Assembly: GCF_012932675.1 (NCBI RefSeq)
Contig: NZ_JAAIIF010000009.1
Span: 1-64,000, forward strand
Length of the DNA stretch: 64,000 nucleotides
Reading direction: 5' to 3'
Source: Bifidobacterium erythrocebi
Lineage (GTDB): Bacteria; Actinomycetota; Actinomycetes; Actinomycetales; Bifidobacteriaceae
Below the pieces are notes generated by a model. That model was given only the letters and a program-made list of their open reading frames with translations. It was not told the DNA's origin and made no database searches. Within the stretch, counting starts at the first letter, position 1, and the number at the start of each line of letters is the position of its first letter. A program made the position numbers and the translations under genes. Positions 17,134 to 25,544 of this stretch are shown here, in pieces.

Positions 17134-18639
17134 TCAGCGCACCAGCGTCAGATCGTTGGTCGAGGTGATGCGCGCCACGCGCACACCCAGCTTGGTCGGC
17201 GCAACCGTGGAGACGCCCGCGATCTTCTTGCCGCTCAGGTCGCCGGACCCCAGTCGCAGCCCCCAGGACACCGTGCCGTCCTTGCATTCCACCACGGCTG
17301 CCACACCATCGGTGTTCATGGTCGTGGCGCTGTTGGCCTTGATCGTCACCTGCTGGCCCTGCTTCATGGAGCCGTCGGCGTCCATGAACGCCACGGTGGC
17401 GGTCGTGTCCGCGTTGGAGGTGTTGGCCAGGGTGAGTGACGTGTCGTAGCCGTCCGGCAGGGCGATGGCGGAGCGCTGCTCCGGTGCCACGCTTGGCAGC
17501 AGCGCGAAGTCCTCCTGCCCGCTCGAACCTCCGAGCGTCGCCTTGGCTTCGGCCTGGAACTGGTCGTCGCTGTCCAATTGGATGCCGTTCGCGCCCGAGG
17601 GGGCGTTTCCCAGGTCGATGGCGCTGACCTGCTGGCCCTTGATGTTGTACGAGCCCAATGCGATGAGACCGTTGTCACTCACCCACGAGGCACGCACCGT
17701 GGTGTTCTTCTCGCTGTACAGGTACAGCGTGGTCTTGTCGCCCTTGCGAACGGAGGGAATCAGATTCGAGGTGTCCGCCTCGCCCAACGGCATGGCGAAG
17801 TCGGATCCCTTCGGGGTGAGTCCATCCATCACGATCACGCGCACGCTGGCGGCCACGGCGGTGGATTCGCTGGCCACCTTCACATACAGGGCGTCCTGGC
17901 CGGATGCCGCCGCGGACAGATCCATGGTGGAACGCCCGTTGCCGCGCACGGTCACATTGCTCGACGTGGCCAAGCTCATCTTGCCGGCCGCCTTCGTGCC
18001 GTACACCTCCACGCTCACCGTGGTCGGCTTGGACGAGGGATTCGCCAATACCAGCTGCTGGCTGGAGCCCGTGCCGGTGCCGGGCAGCAGGAACGACTGG
18101 CTGAGCGCCGGCACCACGCAGGTGGCGGCGGAGATGCCACGCAGATCGCCTTCGGTGGCGCGGGATGCAAGGATGCCCGCCTGGCCGGATTCGGCGTCGG
18201 CCTTGAGCAGGTTGGCGTCGAACAGACGTGGGTAGGCGTTATCGTCGCGCAGGGTCATGCCGTTGTCGCTGCCGGTGCTGGCCGGGCCCGACAGGTTGGC
18301 GGTTTTCGCGCCGTCCACGTCGAACGGGGTGACGGACGCGGCATGCACGGTGCCGAACGCAGCGAAACTGGCGGAAGACGCGATGTTGCCGTCCGAGGCG
18401 CGGTAGTCGCTGTCACCCCAATCGGTGGAGTCGGGCAGCTGCATGCGTTCGCCGCAATACGATTCCAGACGTTCCTGCACCACGCGGTGCGATGTGGCGG
18501 AAGTGCCGGCGGCCGGGTCGACCAGCCAGTCGGGCATATCCACCACGCCCAGGAACGCCAGCGCACCCACCAGCACAAGCGAGGTGACGGTGGCTGCGAT
18601 GATGCGCATCACGCGGGCGGCGGTCGAATTCGATGTCAT
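17134..18639 (-). CDS. DUF5719-family cell-envelope protein
   Basis: A 501-residue protein with an N-terminal membrane helix (about residues 10-32, ATVTSLVLVGALAFLGVV) and a large outer domain rich in Ser, Thr and Ala. This is the actinobacterial DUF5719 family, always close to a membrane glycosyltransferase and whiB; function unknown. AGGAGG stands before the ATG at 18639, far better than the upstream in-frame start. The ATGA overlap with the upstream glycosyltransferase gene shows co-translation and suggests that the two proteins work together at the membrane. Confidence 0.85.
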   Translation of the reverse strand: MTSNSTAARVMRIIAATVTSLVLVGALAFLGVVDMPDWLVDPAAGTSATSHRVVQERLESYCGERMQLPDSTDWGDSDYRASDGNIASSASFAAFGTVHAASVTPFDVDGAKTANLSGPASTGSDNGMTLRDDNAYPRLFDANLLKADAESGQAGILASRATEGDLRGISAATCVVPALSQSFLLPGTGTGSSQQLVLANPSSKPTTVSVEVYGTKAAGKMSLATSSNVTVRGNGRSTMDLSAAASGQDALYVKVASESTAVAASVRVIVMDGLTPKGSDFAMPLGEADTSNLIPSVRKGDKTTLYLYSEKNTTVRASWVSDNGLIALGSYNIKGQQVSAIDLGNAPSGANGIQLDSDDQFQAEAKATLGGSSGQEDFALLPSVAPEQRSAIALPDGYDTSLTLANTSNADTTATVAFMDADGSMKQGQQVTIKANSATTMNTDGVAAVVECKDGTVSWGLRLGSGDLSGKKIAGVSTVAPTKLGVRVARITSTNDLTLVR

Positions 18640-21600
18640 GCTTCCTCCTGAGGCTGCTGGTCGCGCTTGCGCGGGAAGGCGACAAGCACGTACAGCAGGA
18701 ATATCACGGCCAGAGCCACCAGCCACGCGATGCGCCACATGTTATGGCGTGCGGCGTCCAGCTCGGTGGAATGCGCCGTCATGCCCTTGCCGCTGGCGGC
18801 GGTGAGGCGATAATACGTGCCGTTCTCGTTGGCCACCACGGTCTGCGTGCCGTCCGACGCGGCGAGATTGGTGGACAACGCCTCGCTGCCCATGCCGCCC
18901 GTGACCACGAACACGCCGCCAAAGCCGAGCTTGGCCAGCGAGGCGACCGCGGAGGAATCACTGTTCGACAGCAGTCTGGAGGCGAGTTCGCCGATGGTGC
19001 GGTCGGTGGCGTCATGCCCGCCGGACGCCACGGTCGCACGCCATGCAGGCGAGCTGTCGATCAGATCGCCGCGCGAGGTGCGCATAATGCTGTACGAGAC
19101 GGCCGTGCGCGAATCCGCGTACAGGGCGAGCACACGCTGGTCATGGTTGCTTTGCACCGCATCCGTGGCGACCATGGGCATACCGTTGCCGCTCACCGCT
19201 ACCTGCCCCTTGCCGTTGCGCTCAAAGGCGAAGCCGGACCACACCACGATGCTGGCGGCCAGGACGAGCACGAGCAGCATACGGCCCACGACCACCAGCC
19301 AATGCAGGCGGGCCGCGGTCTTGGCGCTTTTCTTCTGCCTGCGGGATTGCGCGTTGCCCGTCTTGGAGACGCGCAGCGCCTGGAACTTGCGCACCGCGCC
19401 GCCAGCCATCAGGCATACGCACGACATCAGGCCGAGCATGGCAAGCGTCAGACCGGGCATCACGGATCCGGCGATGGCGCCGGTCTCGTCGAAGGCGATG
19501 ACCACGTGTGCGGAGACGATGGCGAGCGCGCCGCCGGTCAGGATCACGATCCACATCATGCGCGAGGCGCGCAGCGCGAACGGAAGCACGAGCGAGATGA
19601 CCGCGAGCACCAGCGCCACGATCAGCGCCACCAGGATGCCCATGCTGTAGCCGCCGTCCATCAGGTCGTTCAGAGGATTATGGATGTCGATGCCGAACGC
19701 GCGGTCCACGACGCCGGACAGGTTCAGGGACGCGGGCCTGCCGTTCACGCTGGAGGACGGCACGTTCACATCGCCGAAGATCTGCCTCCACGCGCCACGG
19801 CGGGCGAGACGCACCGCGTGGACCAGCGTGGGCGCGCACAGGAACGCCGCCGGGATCGGCATGAGCAGCAGCATGGCGCGATGACGCGGAATGAACAGCA
19901 GGAACACGAGGAAGGTGACGATGAGCGGCAGCAGCAACTGCGGTTCGGCGGCGACCACCGGCATGAAGCACAGGGATGCCGCGGCGGCGGCCTGCACGGA
20001 GGCGCGCGGGCGCACCGGGTCCTCGGTGTGGTAGAGCCCGACCGCACGGAACACGAATGCGAACGCGGCGGGCAGGAAGATCATCACCGTCATCATCGGC
20101 AGGTTGGCCGTGGCGAACAGGCCCATGGCCAGGCCGAACGCGCACCACAGCAGGCCGCTGGCGATGCGCACGGTATCGGAACGGGTGAAGATGCCGGCCA
20201 GTGCCCAGAACGACAGGGCGCTTAGCGGCGCGGCGAGGAAGAACAGCAGTCCGGTGGCGGCGGCCACATTGCCGCCGGTGAACAGCGAGGCGAGCAGCAG
20301 CACCCACAGCCATGGCGCCGGAGGCAGGGATACTCCCCCGCCCACGCCCCACACCCATTGGGTGCTGGCCGCCTCGGCGAGCTGGCCGAAGGTGGCGCCG
20401 GTGGGCGGCAGCTGGCTGGAATACAGCGAGCCGCCGGAGAACAGGGAACGCAGCACGGGCCAGTAGATCACGGCCACGGCTGCGAAAGCGACGGCCGCCA
20501 TGAGCAGTGCCGCGATCCAACGCTTGATGGCGCGGATGCGCAGATGGGAGCGGACCAGTGGGCTCATCAGCGTGGTGTTGCGCTGGCCGTCCAACGCGCG
20601 GATGCGGTCCTTCCACTGGGCAAGCTGGGCGCGTGTGGCGGTGATCATGTTCAGCTGCGTATGCGGCACCTTGGACTGCTTGGAGACCAGGGCACGCGCA
20701 CGCAGGCCAGCGGCGACGGAGGTGAGCGCATGCCACGGCATGCACAGTTCGCACCACGCCTCATACGGCTGCTTGCCGACCAGACGGATCAGGGTCTTGA
20801 AGAACGCCACGAACAGGGACAGCACCCACACCACCGGCCAGCGCAGACGAGCGATGTCCGTGTAGTAGTAGCGCTGCCGTGCCACCAGCACGCCCATGGC
20901 GGGGTTGATGGGCATCTCCTCGTCCACTTCCTCGCCGCCGCGCGTGCGCACGCCCTCGTAGCGGGCGCGGCGATGCGCGATGCGCGCCTGCGGCACCACC
21001 AGCACGCGGCCACCGCTGCGGCTGATGCGGCGGCACAGGTCCACCGATTCGGCGTAGGTGGTGAACCACGCGTTGATGCCGCCCATGCTGCGCAGCGTGG
21101 TCAAGGGCAGCAATGCGCCGGCAAGGGAGACGCTGAACACGTCGGCGCGGGAATCGTATTGCTCCTGGTCGGGTTCGCCGTCGACCACCAGCGAGGCGAT
21201 GCCGTGCTTGTTGGCGTACGAGCCCACATCATGCAGGTTCTCGCCCTCCCAATCCAGCTGTTTGGCACCCAGAATGGAGGCTCCCGGGGTATTGCGCTGC
21301 GCTTCGAGCAGTTCGCTCAGGCAGTCGGGCGTCGCCGGGCGCGAATCGTCGTGCAGCAGCCACAGGTTCTTCACCGCGTTGGTGATCCTGGCCAGGCCGA
21401 TGGCCTTCTGCACCGCGTCGCCGAACGACCGCGCGCCTTGCGTGTTGACGATCTGCACGCTCACGGTCTGCGCCTGCGGCACGTATTCCAACGGTTCGGA
21501 GGAGGTGGTGACCACGTCAAACGAGGTCTCCATGGATTGCATGGTCTGACCGCTGCAGTCGGCGACCACGATGACGCCGGGCAATACGGTCTGTTCCAAT

Positions 21601-21767
21601 ACGGCCGCCAGGGTGTCCGGCAGGAAACGGATGTCGTCTTCGACCGTGACCACTGCGGCAACGGCCTGCGAGACGAATTGGCAGTGGGAATACGGGCGGG
21701 CGGCCACAGCGTCGGTCAACACCTGGCGCACGCCGCCGTCGAGAATCCGTTCAAGATCTTGCGTCAA
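18636..21767 (-). CDS. Large membrane glycosyltransferase (GT2 domain plus polytopic C-terminus)
   Basis: A 1043-residue protein. Residues 1-330 form a GT2 domain (AAVVTVEDDIRFLPDTL, WLLHDDSRP as the acidic metal site, then LCRRISRSGGRVL). The remainder has around 12-14 hydrophobic segments, many of them with short outer loops, and ends in a basic cytoplasmic tail. It probably adds a sugar to a lipid carrier or wall polymer at the membrane. It overlaps whiB at its start and DUF5719 at its end, so the three form one operon. The polymer made is unknown; a wall glycan is my guess. Confidence 0.82.
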   Translation of the reverse strand: MTQDLERILDGGVRQVLTDAVAARPYSHCQFVSQAVAAVVTVEDDIRFLPDTLAAVLEQTVLPGVIVVADCSGQTMQSMETSFDVVTTSSEPLEYVPQAQTVSVQIVNTQGARSFGDAVQKAIGLARITNAVKNLWLLHDDSRPATPDCLSELLEAQRNTPGASILGAKQLDWEGENLHDVGSYANKHGIASLVVDGEPDQEQYDSRADVFSVSLAGALLPLTTLRSMGGINAWFTTYAESVDLCRRISRSGGRVLVVPQARIAHRRARYEGVRTRGGEEVDEEMPINPAMGVLVARQRYYYTDIARLRWPVVWVLSLFVAFFKTLIRLVGKQPYEAWCELCMPWHALTSVAAGLRARALVSKQSKVPHTQLNMITATRAQLAQWKDRIRALDGQRNTTLMSPLVRSHLRIRAIKRWIAALLMAAVAFAAVAVIYWPVLRSLFSGGSLYSSQLPPTGATFGQLAEAASTQWVWGVGGGVSLPPAPWLWVLLLASLFTGGNVAAATGLLFFLAAPLSALSFWALAGIFTRSDTVRIASGLLWCAFGLAMGLFATANLPMMTVMIFLPAAFAFVFRAVGLYHTEDPVRPRASVQAAAAASLCFMPVVAAEPQLLLPLIVTFLVFLLFIPRHRAMLLLMPIPAAFLCAPTLVHAVRLARRGAWRQIFGDVNVPSSSVNGRPASLNLSGVVDRAFGIDIHNPLNDLMDGGYSMGILVALIVALVLAVISLVLPFALRASRMMWIVILTGGALAIVSAHVVIAFDETGAIAGSVMPGLTLAMLGLMSCVCLMAGGAVRKFQALRVSKTGNAQSRRQKKSAKTAARLHWLVVVGRMLLVLVLAASIVVWSGFAFERNGKGQVAVSGNGMPMVATDAVQSNHDQRVLALYADSRTAVSYSIMRTSRGDLIDSSPAWRATVASGGHDATDRTIGELASRLLSNSDSSAVASLAKLGFGGVFVVTGGMGSEALSTNLAASDGTQTVVANENGTYYRLTAASGKGMTAHSTELDAARHNMWRIAWLVALAVIFLLYVLVAFPRKRDQQPQEEA

Positions 21768-22063
21768 ATCTGCTCCTTGCGCATCTTTTTGTACCGGCGG
21801 CGTTCACGTTCGCTCATACCGCCCCAGATGCCGAATCGTTCGTCATGCTCGATGGCCCAGTTCAGGCACTGCTCACGTACCTCGCATTGCGCGCACACGC
21901 GCTTCGCGTCACGGGTGGAACCGCCTTTTTCGGGGAAGAACGCCTCCGGATCGGTCTGCGAGCACAACGCCTTGTTCTGCCATGTGACATCGCCGTCCGG
22001 CAGGAACAATCCCCACAGATCGCCAGACGGCTCCCCCTCGGAATCTTTGGCGATGCCCCACAT
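21764..22063 (-). CDS. WhiB-family iron-sulfur regulator (WhiB2-like)
   Basis: A 99-residue protein with the four cluster cysteines of WhiB: CSQTDPEAFF, then CAQCEVREQC, followed by the family's GIWGG turn and a basic tail RERRRYKKMRK that contacts DNA or sigma factor. WhiB proteins bind a 4Fe-4S cluster and the housekeeping sigma factor. The position before a membrane glycosyltransferase and DUF5719 matches WhiB2/WhmD, tied to septation and wall growth in relatives. AGGAGG eight bases before the ATG at 22063 decides the start over a 16-residue extension. Confidence 0.9.
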   Translation of the reverse strand: MWGIAKDSEGEPSGDLWGLFLPDGDVTWQNKALCSQTDPEAFFPEKGGSTRDAKRVCAQCEVREQCLNWAIEHDERFGIWGGMSERERRRYKKMRKEQI

Positions 22064-22314
22064 ACGTGCATCCTCCTTGCCTGGCTTTTCCTTATTCTGA
22101 TATGTCTGCAACAGATAGATTACACACTTGGGGCTTTGTTTTTGTCAAATTCGAGCTGTGTCATTACCACGGGTTCGCCCGATCCTGTGCTATAAGCGCG
22201 CGAACGGCGTTTACAGAGGGGCAAGGAGCGTGAAGAAACCGCACCGAACCGCCATTTCTCAACTCCATGCCGTACAATCAAAACGTTTTGCCCCATACAG
22301 GAAGGTTCGCAAGC

Positions 22315-23730
22315 GTGAACGAACAACGATCCGATGCCAACATTCCCAACGTAGGCGGTTGGAAGGATACCGCTCCTCGCCACACCCTGACGTACCGCAT
22401 ACGCCACCGAGCGCGCAACACTGTCATATACGTGCTGGCCGCGGCGCTGGCCTTCGTGGGAACGGTGGCGGCCGCCACGCTGATCGACATCAACGGCGCG
22501 ATCAAGGACGGCGAGGTCAAGGCGATTCCTCAGAAGGGGCAGAAGGAAGAAGAGCTGGTGGATCCCAACGCCGGCAAGTCGATCGAACTGCTGGTCATGG
22601 GGCAGGATACCCGCGACGGCGCGGATAACGCGGCCATCGGCGGCGGCGACACCAGCGAAGGCTCGCATCAGGCGGATACCACCATGGTGGTGCAGATCTC
22701 CGCGGACCGCAGCTACATCAACCTCGTCTCCATTCCGCGCGACTCCCTGGTGGACGCGCCGAGCTGCGAGACCAGCAAGGGCACGGTCAGTGCCCGGTAC
22801 AACGTGATGTTCAACTCCATCTTCGCCGAAGGCTACGCCACCGGCGACGACCTGGCCAGCGCCGCAAGCTGCACGGTGAACGCGGTCAACTCGCTGACCG
22901 GCCTGAACATCCAGAACTTCATCGTGGTGGACTTCAACGGTTTGAAGGACATGATCAACGCCATCGGCGGCGTGAAGATCTGCATCCCCTCCGACGTGAA
23001 GGACCCGTACACCGGTCTGGACCTCACGAAGGGCCTGCACCAGCTCGACGGCCTTGCCGCCACCCAGTACGCCCGTACCCGCTACAGCCTGGGCGACGGA
23101 TCCGACGTGCAGCGCACCACGCGCCAGCAGTACCTCATCAAGCAGCTGCTGCAGCAGGCGCTCGACAAGAACATCTTCACGCATACCAGCGAGCTGTACC
23201 AGTTGGCCAAGTCCGCGCTGAAGTCGCTGAACATCTCCCACGGCCTTGCCGACACCGCCACGCTTGCAGGGCTGGCCATGAGCCTGAAGAACCTGAACGT
23301 GGCGCATATGTATACGCGTACGCTGCCCGTGGTGCAGGCGCCGAGCGACCCCAACCGCGTGGTGTGGGATTCGAGCGCGGACGAACTGTGGACCAAGATG
23401 CGCGAGGGCAAGCCGTTCGTGGAGCAGGCCACGCAGGATTCCTCCAGCAACGACTCCAATAAGGACGATAAGAGCTCCGAGAATTCCGATTCGACCGATC
23501 AGAACCAGAACGCCGATCAGAACACGCAGGGCGACCAGAACACGCAGGCGACCCAGCAGAACACGAAGGTCGCCGAGGGCGTGGAGAAGACCCCGGACGG
23601 CAAGTACATCGACACCGCCACCGGCGGCGTGATCGACACGGAGACCGGTGCGGTGCAGGATGCCAATACCGGCCAGGTTCTGGGGATTTCCGAGGCGTAC
23701 CTCAACAACGTGGTATGCCCAGTAAAATAG
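22315..23730 (+). CDS. LytR-CpsA-Psr family ligase (first copy)
   Basis: About 471 residues: a basic N-terminus, one membrane helix (VIYVLAAALAFVGTVAAATL), then the LCP domain with LLVMGQDTRDG, SIPRDSLVDAPSC and YARTRYSLGDGSD plus RTTRQQ, the arginines that hold the polyprenyl pyrophosphate. LCP enzymes attach lipid-linked glycans such as capsule or teichoic-like polymers to peptidoglycan outside the membrane. A Ser/Asp/Asn/Gln-rich linker follows at about residues 380-430. I prefer the GTG at 22315, with AGGAAGG before it, over ATG 22267. It is divergent from whiB. Confidence 0.85.
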   Translation: MNEQRSDANIPNVGGWKDTAPRHTLTYRIRHRARNTVIYVLAAALAFVGTVAAATLIDINGAIKDGEVKAIPQKGQKEEELVDPNAGKSIELLVMGQDTRDGADNAAIGGGDTSEGSHQADTTMVVQISADRSYINLVSIPRDSLVDAPSCETSKGTVSARYNVMFNSIFAEGYATGDDLASAASCTVNAVNSLTGLNIQNFIVVDFNGLKDMINAIGGVKICIPSDVKDPYTGLDLTKGLHQLDGLAATQYARTRYSLGDGSDVQRTTRQQYLIKQLLQQALDKNIFTHTSELYQLAKSALKSLNISHGLADTATLAGLAMSLKNLNVAHMYTRTLPVVQAPSDPNRVVWDSSADELWTKMREGKPFVEQATQDSSSNDSNKDDKSSENSDSTDQNQNADQNTQGDQNTQATQQNTKVAEGVEKTPDGKYIDTATGGVIDTETGAVQDANTGQVLGISEAYLNNVVCPVK

Positions 23731-23753
23731 ACAGATGTATAGAATCTGACTAA

Positions 23754-23798
23754 CAGCAAGGCGGTGCAGGGCCAAGGCTCTTGTGCCGCCTTGTGCTG
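23754..23798 (+). terminator. Possible hairpin between the two LCP genes
   Basis: AAGGCGG at 23758-23764 pairs with CCGCCTT at 23786-23792, with CAGC and GCTG further out. No T-tract follows, so it may pause or do nothing. Confidence 0.35.
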
Positions 23799-23885
23799 GA
23801 AATGAGGAAAAACCCATATAGACACCCATTCGCACGGCATTATGTGCAACAGTGACATAGGTTTTGTTATCGCTCAGGAGGAGAT

Positions 23886-25415
23886 ATGGCACAGGACAAC
23901 GAGGGGAAGCGCGCCCAGGGTGCTCCGCCCAGCTTCATTCCCGCAGGCTCTCGCCGCCGCACCTCCCCCGCCGGCACCACCGCGCAATCCTCCGGCGCAC
24001 CCGTTCCTCCGAGCTTCACACCCCCGTCCCGCCGCCGCAGCGAACCGGCACCGACCACATCGCCCACCGCACGCGCATCGGCCAACAGAACCGCTTCGGC
24101 ATCCCATTCCGCCTCCCCGAATTCTTCAGGCTCCGCCAATCCATCCAATGGCGCAGGGCGCACCGGGCGTTCCACGGGCAGCTCCACTGGCAGGCCTGCT
24201 TCCACAACCGCCCCGCGCAGCACGGCTCCCCGTAGTACCGCGCGCTCATCCTCCGCGCCGCAAAGCTTCGCACCGTCGGCACCGCGCACACGAACCACCC
24301 GTGGATCGAACGGCACCCCACGCGCCGCGCAACCGCTGGCGCAACCGCTGTCACAGCCGGCGGCGCAACCCCTTTCCCGCAACCCCCACATGGCATCACG
24401 AAATGTTTCCCCTGCATCCCCTATCAGATCGGCCGGCGCTATGAGCGCCACCAGGACGCGCAGAAGGCGCGGCGGCAAGCACATCGCCTCCATGGCCGTG
24501 ATCATCGTATTGGCCGCATTGGCAATCGCCGTATTCAGCGGATGGGGATGGATCAGCAGCCGCCTGAACAAGGAGAACGACTGGCTGACCTCCAAGTCGC
24601 GCACCGCCGCCACATCATGGCTGATCCTCGGATCCGACGAACGTGACGGCACCACCGGCGGCACGGCGGACGACACCCCCGGCTTCAGGACCGACACCAT
24701 CCTTATGCTCATCAAGCCCAAGTCCGGCCCGAGCGCGTTGATCTCCATCCCCCGCGACTCGCTGGTGCAGGTGGACGGCCAGTACATGAAGATCAACGCC
24801 GCCGCGGAACTCGGCGGCAACAAGGCGTTGACGAACGCCGTCGAGGAGATCTCCGGGCAGAAGATCAACCATATCGCCAAGATCAAGTTCGGCGGTCTGC
24901 AGAACGTGGTGAACGCCATCGGCGGCGTGAACCTGTGCTACGACCAGACGGTGAGTGACCCGTATTCCGGCCTTGACTGGCAGGCGGGCTGCCACACCGT
25001 GGACGGCGGAACCGCGCTGGCGTTCTCGCGTATGCGCTATGCGGATGCAAACGGCGACTTCGGCCGTGCCCAGCGGCAGCGCCAGGTGATCGCCGCGATC
25101 ATCGCCAAGGCCACGGCCAAGGAGACGCTGACCAGCCCGGCGAAGCTGACGAAGGCCGCGGACGCCGCCCTGAGCGCGGTCACCGTGGACAACAAGACCT
25201 CCCCGCTGACCTTGCTGCAGATGGCGCTGGCATTCAAGAGCGCCACCGGAAGCAAGGGCGTCAGCGGCAGCGTGTACTGGACCGACCCGGATTACGCGGT
25301 CGCCGGCGTGGGTTCGTCCGTGCTGCTTGACGACACTCGCAACGCCGAACTGTTCAGCCAGCTTGCGGCCGGCACGCATGCCGCCGGCAAGGTCGGTACG
25401 CTGTCCGAAGGCTGA
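23886..25415 (+). CDS. LytR-CpsA-Psr family ligase (second copy) with a long disordered N-terminus
   Basis: A 509-residue protein. The first about 190 residues are Pro/Ser/Thr/Arg/Ala-rich and must be cytoplasmic and disordered; then comes a membrane helix (MAVIIVLAALAIAVFSGWGW) and an LCP domain with LILGSDERDG, SIPRDSLVQV, and FSRMRYADANGDFGRAQRQRQV. The reaction is as in the LCP paralogue just upstream; the two probably serve different polymers. CAGGAGGAGAT precedes the ATG. The disordered cytoplasmic tail is unusually long and could be phosphorylated or bind the divisome; this is inference. Confidence 0.88.
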   Translation: MAQDNEGKRAQGAPPSFIPAGSRRRTSPAGTTAQSSGAPVPPSFTPPSRRRSEPAPTTSPTARASANRTASASHSASPNSSGSANPSNGAGRTGRSTGSSTGRPASTTAPRSTAPRSTARSSSAPQSFAPSAPRTRTTRGSNGTPRAAQPLAQPLSQPAAQPLSRNPHMASRNVSPASPIRSAGAMSATRTRRRRGGKHIASMAVIIVLAALAIAVFSGWGWISSRLNKENDWLTSKSRTAATSWLILGSDERDGTTGGTADDTPGFRTDTILMLIKPKSGPSALISIPRDSLVQVDGQYMKINAAAELGGNKALTNAVEEISGQKINHIAKIKFGGLQNVVNAIGGVNLCYDQTVSDPYSGLDWQAGCHTVDGGTALAFSRMRYADANGDFGRAQRQRQVIAAIIAKATAKETLTSPAKLTKAADAALSAVTVDNKTSPLTLLQMALAFKSATGSKGVSGSVYWTDPDYAVAGVGSSVLLDDTRNAELFSQLAAGTHAAGKVGTLSEG

Positions 25416-25544
25416 TCGCGTCTCTCTCTCGTTCCGTTCTTTCCTTTTCCCTCTTTTGAAGAAACCGTGAACAACGGCTAGGGTTCCGTCCACATTGCCC
25501 GTACGGTTTGGCGTGGCTGCGCGTGCCATCGCAGACTTGGGGGT

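Noticed and set aside
20358-22100. Plus-strand frame of 580 codons opposite the membrane glycosyltransferase
   Set aside because: Gln/His/Gly-rich composition and no motif; it is a shadow of the real gene.
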